Source of the DNA: Mytilus edulis
Taxonomy: Eukaryota > Mollusca > Bivalvia > Mytilida > Mytilidae
Direction of reading: 5' to 3'
DNA: 64,000 nt
Assembly: GCF_963676685.1 (NCBI RefSeq)
Contig: NC_092355.1
Span: 58,749,613 to 58,813,612, forward strand
Made by a program: the position numbers and the translations under genes. Every line of letters starts with the position of its first letter. The stretch's first letter is position 1. The notes beneath the pieces are model-generated. The model was given only the letters and a program-made list of their open reading frames with translations. It searched no databases and had not been told where the DNA came from. Below are positions 24,401 through 36,400 of this stretch, one piece after another.

Positions 24401-27400
24401 TTCCATTGAAGCCGGTAGCCGGCGGAAATCCGCCGCTTACGGTGGCTTCAAGTGCCGGCTACTTCACTGCCAAAAATATAAATTCAAAAAGAAAAAAATA
24501 TCTTTTTCAAATGTTTACAGGCATCCGAGAGACGTAAATTGGCGCAAAGTCGCAGTCACGATAAACAAGGATGAAAAGTCAATGTTTACCTTCGGCTAAA
24601 TATAGTTCACATGAATTCAGGTCACTGATTGGTTGTCTATTTAAAGTCAGAATGCATCGTTTCTTTTCAAAGATAACAAGAAAGACGTTCCGGTAGTCAT
24701 TGAACGATAACAATAGAGACGTTCCGATGGTCATTAACTCGTTGGCTTTTTTTGGCTTTTAAAACATGAAGACAATCAGATGGATGACAATCTTATGTTA
24801 TGGAATAATATTAGTCAAATTAAAGAAAGTGTAGTAGATCATATTGTTCAGAATCTGGAAAACAGTATCTTTTGAAGTTCATTTTTCAAAGCCCACGTGG
24901 TGTTCAGAGAATCAAGGTCAAAAACGAAAGTAGAATATTGTCGACTCGACCTCAAATAAATAACATTTCCAAATGATTTATGTATCCGACTTATTGAACA
25001 GTTTACAAAAAAAAGAGAAAATCAGAGGATATATCAATTTTCTGTCAATGCTTGAGAAATAATTGTATGATTTAAATACGTGTAACAGTCTTTAGAGAGA
25101 AAAGGGGGGTCATTTGTTTACAAATGCATGTAGTTATGCAAAATAAATCGATCAAGATTTCTAACAAACCGGATGATTATTTAAATAAAACTCCTTTAAA
25201 AGTAAATGAATTTTAAGCATAAGGTAATGAAAATAAAAAACTGACATAAAAAAAATGAAATTTCTTTGAGTTTTTTTTTTTTCTTTCTTTAATTTCATAA
25301 ATAAAAAATGGTCATTTGAAAGATTAAATTAGGTGCCAGGAGATTGCGAGAATGCAGGATTTTAATCTATTAATGCCAGAGCTTCTGGGGGCCTTGAGCG
25401 GCCCCCAGACCCCCTGCTGTAAGACACCAAGCTTACAGCTTGGTGGGCGTCCAGCTTCGCCGAACGCATGTTATAGCCGCCTATAATTTTAATTCAGCCT
25501 TCTACTTCCATTTCAATGGAAAGCCCTGTGTGGTATGGGCTTTGCTCATTGTTAAAGGCCGTAAGGTGACCTATAGTTGTTTATTGTTGTGTCATTTGGT
25601 CTCTTGTTGAAAGTTGTCTCATTTGCAATCATACCACATCTTCTTTTTTATATAATGTTTTTCATGGCCTGAGATTGTTGTTTTAGGTATAGAACAGAAC
25701 AAAATGGTTCCTATGCATAGCTGCATCTTTGTCAATAACAGGAATATTTTGGTAGTTTTAGTATCAAATGAAATCTTGGGGACTTTTAGAACCCTTTTTG
25801 AAAGTTTTATTTGAATAATAAAGAACTATATTCAATTTTTATAAAAGGGCTCATTTGGCCAGTTGTTCAGATCAGACGTTCCTGTTTTTGTACTATCAAA
25901 CTTCCAGGAACCAGTACTCTCTAATATGCAATTAAAGGTATGTTGATTTTTTTCAGCATAAGTCAAGATAAGGTACAGTTTTGACATGAAATAACTGCCA
26001 CTTTAATTGAACTTAGATAAAGTAGCCATTAATGCTTGAAATTGCAGAATTTAACATAGAAAGCAATTGGGCTGTTAATTAATGGTTTTATACCTTTACA
26101 GTGTTTTTCCAGGCTGAACAAATATAATTTTGTTCATGGCCTGAGCCTGTTGCTTTATAGTTTTTTTCCAGGTTAAACAAACATAATTTACCTAAGAGAA
26201 GTATGACTAGACCAGTTGCTACACCTTTAGCTATCCATGGATTATCTAATCCGGTTAACCCCAGGATAGATTCACCAAACCCCATCACCGACAATGAACA
26301 TCCTACAGCCTACAAAACAAGAAATTAAATATCAAACTTATATTGCTGTACATGTTGTATGTGTATATCTTTTAGTCATAGTCTTGATCATAGAGTGGTA
26401 CCTTGGCATAAAAAATATTTTTCAACAGAGATTCACACACAAACATCACTAAAATAAGTGATTTTCTAAGTTTTAAAAGTGGTACTTACATAAGTGATTT
26501 TTTTATTGTACTCAAAGGGAGGTAAATCTTGTTAATTTTCAGAATGGTACTTATTTTATTGATTACATAAATGATAAAATCACTTGTTTAAGTAAGTCCC
26601 CTGACTGATGAAACGTTATATAAATAATAAATGGGGAATGGTGATGCCCCTGATTACATATCATATAAAGTTATAAAGGGACATAACTGTGTAAGTGACA
26701 CTACCAAAATTACTACTTTCTTCTAGTTTTATTGTGATGAGTATTGCCTATAGGTTTCATTACATATGGTAAAGGCAAACTCAAGGTAGAGGAAGATTTT
26801 TTTCACTAGTAATGGGGCATATCTCTATAACTGTTAAAGTGACGCCATCAAAATTTAAACTTGATCAGTCTTTTGTGGTAATTAGCACAGTATACACACA
26901 ACCAAGTCCTATGGTCATGGCTTGTAAAATTTCTTCTCTACAAGCCAACAGAAACCAACCAAAACTTTAAAAAATTAAGCTTCAGGCTTGTGGACTTCAA
27001 AGATTATCGTGAAGGCTGCAAGTATTGTGTATAAGTTTCATGACATTTGATTTGGGCAAACTAAAGTTAAGAATGGAATCCAACTTTGAGTGTTACAGAC
27101 AGACAGCGGTAAAACATAATGCCCTCTCCAATAGAATGGGGCGTAAAAAGACATTTACCTGAGCAAAGCAATAGATGATTCCTAGACTGCCACCAATACG
27201 TCCTCCCATCACGTGAGATAACAGGAAGTAAACACCTCCTTTACCCATCTTACATCTCTCACACACTCCGATTCCACTCACGGCTACGATGAACACAATG
27301 AAAACAGCACAAAAGATAATGAAGATGGTCATCCATATTCCTGCATTACCCTGGAATAGAAAAAACATCAAATTAAGACCTTCTTTTAATTATTAAGTCC

Positions 27401-30400
27401 AGATCCTCCTATCCTATCCCATACCAAAAATTGGTCCTTTTTACAGGACCCATTACTTTCTGAGTGGGGGAAATGTTTCTGAACTTACCAAATTTAAAGC
27501 AAAATGGAACCCCAGTTTCTTCAGGATAGTTGAACAAAAAATTATAGACTGAAATGAGCGTTGAATCTCAGGTCTCATATGTATCCTTACATGCCTTATA
27601 ATACAGGAGTAGACCAAATATATATCAAAAGCAGGCATTTTAAGAATCAGCTAAATTCAAGCTGAAATTGACATCTGAAATTTTTTTAAAGATATTTTTT
27701 CCATCCCTAGACTCTGCTATGCATACTGAATCTGATGTACAACACAATACTGTAAATTCAGAAGTTATTGGGTGCATTTACTATTGCGATTTTGTCATTT
27801 TAGACTTAAATGCGATTTTAATTTATACAATTTTGAGAAAAATCCTGTTTATAAAAATAAAATATTTCTAAATGCAAGTTTAAATTATTGCCTGGAGCTA
27901 AAGAATCTTCACAAGAAAAACCACCAAAGCAGAACAAACGAACTCATTCAGATGTAGCAGATGAAAGTTTGGAATGTACTGATAGTATGACTAGTATTCA
28001 AACTACTCTTAGTGAAATCAAAAAGGCCCTTCAGGTAACAGTTACTAAAGATGATTTAAGTAGTGCAATTAATTGTTTGGTTCAACAAAAAGACTTAAAA
28101 GATATTGTTACCAACATTGTTAAACAGTTATTATTAACTTTTGAAAAGAATTTGTCAGAGAAAATTGAAGCAAAAGTAAGGGAGACAACTGGAAAGTTAC
28201 AAGATCAGATGGATTCTCTGATGATAGACAATGAAAACCTGAGAGAACGTGTGAGGGCAAAAGATAAATCTATAGAGAAATTAGAGGAACAAGTAAGTGA
28301 TAACAACAATAGAGCAATTGATGCCATAAAGCTTGGAAACTATAATGAACAGTATAGTAGAAAGCATAACATCAGAATGCTTAACTACCCGGAAAGGCCC
28401 CATGAGGTATTGAGAGATGAGTTTGTCAATATGGTAAACAAAGAGTTGAAGGTAGATATTAAACCTGATGATATACAGGCAATACACAGAATTCCAGGGA
28501 AAGAGGGACACATAAAACCTATCATTGTTAAAGTGCGCAATACTGAACTGAAAATTAAAATTATGAGACAGAAGAGAGGACTAAAAAATGACATCAAGTT
28601 CCATGATGATATTACACAGCGTAACCTAGGACTTATGACAAGATTAAAAAATGGTGAACATTTTGAAAACGTCTGGTTTTATAATTGCAATGTCTATGCC
28701 AAGCAACAGGATGGAAGTAGAATTAGATTTGACTTATTTGACAATATTGAACAAAAACTGAAAAACAAAAACAAAAAAGGTCATTAGACATTCATTTCTT
28801 TATTTGATACATTGCTTAATATTTCATCACTGTAAAAAATTTGAAAGATAGTAATACAATTAAAAAAATCTGGGCTGTGCATTATTATCAATCTATTTAC
28901 TTATAATGACTCTCTCTGAATTTGATTTAAATAATTTTAATTCATATTAGATTCAAAGTACTTTTTTTTTATATAATTCTATTTATTTTGTTTGTGTGAA
29001 CCCTCCTTAATTTGAAGATAAATGTATATTTATTAAAGGGAGATAACTCAAAATATTTTACAAATCAAAGGGAGATAACAAAAATCTTTTATTCCTTTTA
29101 CTTGTCATGAATATCTCAACTAAATATACTAATTAATGCATTGTCTTTAGAATACAATTATCTTTATATCGTAAATAATTAAAATGCCATACTGTAAATG
29201 AAATTTTGTTGTACAAAAATGACTTTACAGGTACCTATGCCAAAGTGTCATCTTATTGTTGAATGTGTGTAGGATTGTATAAACTATGATTGTGTATTTG
29301 TTTTTAAGTTACAATGTATCTGCTCAATTTTGAAATGTTGTTTTGTTTTATATGATAATGGATAATATTGTAACAGTGTTGTCTATGAATGTAAGGGGTC
29401 TTTTTTCTAATTCAAAAAAGAGAACAGATGTTTTTGATTGGGCGAAGGGCAAAAATGCTTCAGTAATTTGCTTTCAAGAAACTCATAGTAATAAAGATAT
29501 TGAAAAAAAATGGGAAGAGGAATGGGGGAATAAATGTTTTTTCAGTCATCATAGTAACAAAAGTGCAGGTGTCAGTATTATGTTTAAAATAGGTCTTGAT
29601 TTTGAAGTGCATAATTCTATTATTGATATAGATGGTCGTTATATTATTTTAGATTTATCCTTGTCAAGTCAACGCATTACTTTTGTTTGTTTGTATGGAT
29701 TTAATACTGATGAACCTTCATTTTTTAATGACATATATAAGAAAATGGCAACATTTTCAAATACTAGCTTTTTATTATGTGGGGACTGGAATGTTGTACA
29801 AGATACAAACATAGACACTTACAATATTATTCATAAAAGAAACCCAAACTCACGAAAAAAGATTGAAGAAATAGTAGAAAGTCTTGAGTTATTAGATCCT
29901 TGGCGAACTTGTTATCCAAACGATAGAAAATATACATGGCGTCAATGCTCACCCATAAAACAAAGTCGGCTTGATTTTTTTCTAGTCACAGAGGATCTGT
30001 TTTCACTCATGAAAAATGCTAGCATTATTCCTGGGTATAAGACAGATCATTCTGCTATTACTTTCACCTTTTCTGCCAGTTTAGCAAAGCGGGGAAAGGG
30101 ATATTGGAAATTTAACTCCCAACTGTTACGAGATTTAGACTATATCAAAAAAGTTAAAACATGTATAAATGAGAGTATTTTAGAATATTATGAATCAGGC
30201 AACATAGATGATCCTCTAAATGTTAAACTCTCATGCAATGATCAAGTATTTTTTGAGTTGATAAAAATGAAAATTAGATCTTTGACTATTGGTTACAGTA
30301 TTCAAAAAGCGAGAGAGGAAAAAGCTGCAACACTTTTACTTGAAAATCACATTCAAAATTTGGAAAATTGTATGAACATGTCTCCTGATGGTCAAATTCA

Positions 30401-33400
30401 TGCAGCTTTAAACCAGAAAAAGTTAGAATTAGAAAATATTAGAGAAAACCAGGTGCTCCGCAGGGCGCAGCTTTATACGACCGCAGAGGTCGAACCCTGA
30501 ACAGTTGGGGCAAGTATGGACAAAACATTCAAGCATGATACAGCTCTGAATTTGGATTGTGATCAAATTTTTGACATTACATGGTTTTTTTTTACACAAA
30601 ACAAATGCCAAGATTTTACAAATCAATTAAAGATTTCTTCTTCAAACTTTTTAAATCTAAAATTAAATAGTTGACACAGCATAGGTTTCTGACACAGAAT
30701 GAATGTGGTCTAATGAACTTAAAAGGTTTTTTTTGCCTTTGAGCAAATCACTATGCTGTTGAATATTAATCCTCTCAAAAAAATGTTTGAAGAAATTTTC
30801 TTTTTATTTATGAAATCTGAAATGAGAAAAATTTAACCCCCCCCCCCCCCTTTTTTTCACATCCCCGTTTCCCTTTTTCAAAACTGATATCAATTCAAAT
30901 TTCTAATGGAGTTTGCAACAATAACTACTCATTTAAATACATCATAAAATATTAAGATGTAAAAAAACTGCTTGTTATCACTGAATGGTAAAGATTATTT
31001 AAATTTATCAGTTGGTAGTAAAAAGTGTATATACATTGTATATTGTATATAACAAAGATTTAAGTTGATTCTGGACAAAGAAAGATAACTCCAATTAAAA
31101 AAAATTCTTGCTATTGCACAAATAGGATATTTCTTGCTTACTATTCTGGACAAAGAAAGATAACTCTAATTAAAAAAAATTTTGCTATTTCACAATATTG
31201 TGCAATTAGATATTTCTTGCCATTGCACAATACTGTGCAATTGAAAAGACTTGCTATTGCACAATACTTAATATAATAATTTTAGATCCTGATTTGGACC
31301 AACTTGAAAACTGGGCCCATAATCAAAAATCTAAGTACATGTTTAGATTCAGCATATCAAAGAGGCCCAAGAATTCAATTTTTGTTAAAATCAAACTTAG
31401 TTTAATTTTGGACCCTTTGGACTTTAATGTAGAATTTGAAATTTGAAAACAGGACCAAAAATGAAGAATCTACATACACAGTTAGATTTGGCATATCAAA
31501 GAACCCCAAGGATTCAATTTTTGATGAAATCAAACAAAGTTTAATTTTGGACCCTTTGGACCTTAATGTAGACCAATTTGAAAACTGGACCAAAAAAACT
31601 TCAATAATCAAGAATCTAAGTACATTTTTAGATTCAACATATCAAAGAACCCAACCGATTCATTTTTTGTCAAAATCATACTAAGTTTAATTTTGGACCC
31701 TTTGGACCTTAATGTAGACCAATTTGAAAACGGGACCAAAAGTTGAGAATCTACATATACAGTTAGATTCGGCATATCAAAGAACCCCAATTATTCAATT
31801 TTGATGAAATCAAACAAAGTTTAATTTTGGACCCTTTGGGCCCCTTTTTCCTAAACTGTTGGGACCAAAACTCCCAAAATCAATACCAACCTTCCTTTTA
31901 TGGTCATAAGCCTTGTGTTTAAATTTCATAGATTTGTATTTACTTATACTAACATTATAGTGCGAAAACCAAGAAAAATGCTTATTTGGGTCCCTTTTTG
32001 GCCCCTAATTCCTAATCTGTTGGGTCCTAAACTCCCAAAATAAATACCAACCTTCCTTTTGTGGTCATAAACATTGTGTTTAAATTTCATAGATTTCCAT
32101 TTACTTAACCTAAGGTTATTGTGCAAAAACCAAGAAAAATGCTTATTTGGGCCCTTTATTGGCCCCTTATTCCTAAACTATTGAAACCAAAACTCCCAAA
32201 ATCAATCCCAATCTTTCTTTTGTGGTCATAAACCTTGCGTCAAAATTTCATAGATTTCTATTAACTTAAACTAAAGTTATGGTGCGAAAACCAAGAAAAT
32301 GCTTATTTGGGCCCTTTTTGGCCCCTTATTCCTAAAATGTTGGGACCAAAACTCCCAAAATCAATACCAACCTTCCTTTTATGGTCATAAACCTTGTGTT
32401 AAAATTTCATAGATTTCTATTCACTTTTACTAAAGTTAGAGTGCGAAAACTAAAAGTATTCGGACGCCGGACGACGACGACGACGACGACGATGACGACG
32501 ACGACGACGACGACGACGACGTCGACGACGACGACGACGACGCAGACGCCAACGTGATAGCAATATACGACGAAAATTTTTTCAAAATTTGCGGTCGTAT
32601 AAAAAAATTGAAGGTGTTTTTTTAAGATCCCACGCTAACTGGCAAGAGAATGGGGAAAAGTGTTCAGAGTTTTTTTGTAAATTGGAAAAGAAAAATTTTA
32701 TTAAAAAAACGATAACTGAGCTCATAGACGAAAAAGGAAAACATATCTCAGATCAATCTAGAGTTTTACAAGAAGAAATGAATTTTTTTAAAACATTATA
32801 CTCAAGTAAAAATCTGGAATGTGATGATGAATCCTTTTTCAAGCACAATGTTAAACTCACAGAAGATGAGAAGGATTTGTGTGAGGGTAATATTTCTTTT
32901 AAAGAATGTGCAGAATCACTTAAATCTATGTCAAATGGAAAGAGTCCAGGCTCAGATGGGTATACTGTAGAATTTTACAAAGTCTTTTGGCGAGATATTG
33001 GACCTTTTCTTTTTAGATCGTTACATTTTGGCTATGAAAATGGGGAATTTTCTAAATTTCAGTATCAAAGTGTCATTACATGTATTCCAAAAGAAGATAA
33101 AGATAGACGTTATTTAGCTAATTGGCGCCCAATTAGCCTTATGAATACTGACACCAAGATTGCTTCTGCTGTGATTGCTAATAGAATAAAACCTGTTTTA
33201 CCATCTATTATCAGTGACTGTCAGAAAGGCTTTATAAAGGATAGATTTATGGGTGAGAATACACGTTTGTTGTATGATTTGATGCACTATTTAGAAAAAC
33301 ATAACAAAACTGGTCTTTTACTACTAGTAGATTTTGAAAAGGCTTTTGACTCTATTGAATGGTCTTTTTTGAAAAAAGCATTGAAGAGTTTCAATTTTGG

Positions 33401-36400
33401 ACCATCTATATGCAAATGGTTTGAAGTATTTTATTTGAAAGCATCAAGTTGTGTTATAAATAATGGCCATCTTTCAAGCTTCTTTAATTTGGAGAGAAGC
33501 TGTAGACAAGGTGACCCCCTCTCCCCTTACCTTTTTATTATAGGCGTTGAGCTACTTTCTATGAAAATAAGGTCAAACCCTAAAATAGAGGGAACTTTTT
33601 TTCATGAAAATGAATCCCTTTTGAGTCAATATGCTGATGACACTTTCCTTGTTTTAGATGGAACTGAAACCTCTTTGAGAGAGACTTTAAATTGTTTTGA
33701 CTCTTTCCAAAAAGTATCTGGGTTAAAAATTAATTCTTCTAAAACTAAAGCTGTGTGGGTTGGGAATAAAAAGTATTCAGATCTGATTCTTTGTCCTGAT
33801 TTAAAACTTCAGTGGTGCTCTTCAAATTTTAAGCTTTTGGGAATTGAATTCTCTTTAGATCTTGACAGTATGCCAGAAATTAATTTCTCCAAAAAGATAA
33901 AGGAAGTGTCAGGCATTCTTAAGAGTTGGCAACATAGAAAATTAACCCTAATGGGAAAGATTACTGTTATTAAGACTTTGGCACTTCCAAAATTAATTCA
34001 CCTGTTGACTGCACTACCCAACTTGCCAGAGTCAAAATTAAATGAATTGAATACTTTATTCTTTCAATTCATATGGAATGGAAAACCTGATCGAATTAGA
34101 CGAAGTACTTTAATTGGAGATATTCCACAAGGAGGTTTAAATATGATTAATATCCATTATTTTAATATATACCTTAAGATTGGCTGGATAAAGAGGTTTT
34201 CATCCAATTTATATGGTAGTTGGCAATCATTGTTATTAAAAAGCCTTGAACAGTATGGTGGAGAAAGAGTATTGCATTTTCAAAAGGAGAAACTCAGAGA
34301 AATCTCTGATAGTCTTAGCAATCCTTTTTGGAAGGATGTATTTTTTTAGCTTTCATGTAGCAAGGCCTGCTACCAATATCTCTGTTCAAGATATTTTGTC
34401 ATTAGATATTTTAAATTTTGCACCTCTAGTAGATTTTCCGTACTTTACTCAGTGGCAGAGAAGGGGAGTGCAGTCTTTGTTTGACCTTATTAACTTAGAG
34501 ACTAAGGACTTTTGTAATTTTGATCAGATAGGACCAAGACTTCAAACAAATAATTTTTTAAAGTATTATGGTCTCATTGCAAAGATTCCAAAGTATATGA
34601 GAGAACATATTAAAGAAAACATTGCTCATGTAAATTTTGAAACTTTTAACTGTATTGATAATTTTTTGGAAAGATTATTGTGTAACAAAAAGGCAAAGTT
34701 TGTATACAAAGATCTTGTTGACAGAAATGTGCAACTGCCAACAGAAAAGTTCTTACAATGGGAGCAATTACTAGGTATTGAAATTGCAGATTGGTCAAAA
34801 TATTATATTATTTTAAGAAAATCATGTAAAGACACTTATTTAGGGACTTTTCAATACAAATTTTTACACAGAATAATTGCAACAAATACTTTCTTGTATA
34901 AAGTTAAACTTAAAGATTCAAAGCTTTGTACTTTTTGTAAGATTTCTGATGAAACCATGGAGCATTTATTCTATGAATGTCCAATAACACATTTTATATG
35001 GCAATCTTTTTCACAAAAATTGAAAAGATATTTTGTGAACTTTACATTATCTAAGAAGCATATTTTTCTTGGTCTTCAAAATGAGAGTTTACTGTTGAAT
35101 TTGATCATTATTATTGCAAAGAACTATATATACAAATGTAAGTTGTATGAAAAGAAACCAAGTATTATAGGACTATTAGCAAAAATAAGAAAATATCAGG
35201 AAAATGAACATTATATAGCAAAGAAAAATGGTACCACACCTTATTTTCAAAAATTCTGGGCCCCAGTAGATTACATTTTTACTGATTAGTAATAATTACT
35301 TTTGATTCAAATCATATAAAATAAAAAAAATGAAACTTAATTTATAAAGAGCAGATCTTTACAAGGATAACATTTTTCTTTGCAATACACAAGTTGATAT
35401 ATATGTTTTGTTAATGCAATTGCGAGAATGTGTGTGTGTATGTGTGTGTGTTTTCTTTTCCCCTTTTTAATATAATGTTAATATTCAAATAATATATATT
35501 CACAGTAGAAGAAAAAAAAATGTAGTCAATTTTTTTGTTGTATATATTAAACCCCTTAACACCATAGTCAGGTGGTGATGTAAAGGGATTGTAAAAGCCT
35601 GACTACTGAAAAACAAATAAAAAAAAAAAAAAAAAAAAAAGTTTAAATTATTGCGTTTACAACTCTGTGGCATTTTTCGCAATAATGAAAACCTTGCATT
35701 AATTTCTGAATTTACAGTATTAGAATTACGATACTTTTAAAGTAATACCAACCACAATCCATCCCATTCTAAGAAAGATGATAACTCCAATGAGGTTGAT
35801 GAGGCAAGAAGTGAACACGCCATCCCATGTTCCAAACAACACAGGCTCCATAATGAAAAAGTTGGCTTTCCACCATGGCTTGTGTTCTGACAAGTTCTGA
35901 AATAACAAACAATTGGTCTTGGTAAAGATCATGTTAAGTACTGGGTAAAAAATTACAAAGAAACTCTCAAGTCTCTAAAAATTTGTTCTAAAAAAAAAAT
36001 CCACTATGATTTATATTACCCAGCTTGTGAAACTTTTGCCTGCAAATTCACTCAATTCAAGTGTCAGAGAAACATTGAATATATTGGCAATCTCTGATAC
36101 TTGAAATCTCAGTCGTGTCAAAAATGATTTCATCAGATAATTAGTCATAAAAATTTGAGTTTGGCATTTTGCAGGACCAAAATGATGATTTTTCAAATAT
36201 TTCTTAGGAATGTATGAGGAGGGGTTGGAGGGGTCCTGATCCCGAAATTCCGGGATTAAAAACACAAAATCTGGAGGTCTGGAACTTAAATAAAATAAAA
36301 TCCCAACATCCCAAATTTCGGAAAAAAAATCCCAGATCCCAAAATCCCAAGCTTAAAAACACCTGATACCGGATTCCCAATCAGTCCTGTCTCCCTCATA

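Larger units (their letters stand above)
27878..35654 (+). mobile_element. L1/Tx1-like LINE with target duplication, split by a nested element
   Basis: A non-LTR retrotransposon antisense to SLC12A8 within intron 2. GTTTAAATTATTGC occurs at 27878-27891 and again at 35641-35654, directly after an A-run, giving a 14-bp target-site duplication (16 if AA is counted). The 5' end falls inside ORF1, so the copy is 5'-truncated by a little. Order: ORF1 (27892-28787), a ~560-bp spacer, ORF2 endonuclease (29352-30448), nested Helentron-like element (30449-32600), reverse transcriptase (32601-34347), frameshift, C-terminal part (34348-35289), 3' UTR with inverted ATAGTCAGG/CCTGACTA (35570-35605) and poly-A. 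Without the nested element it is ~5.6 kb. Confidence 0.92.
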
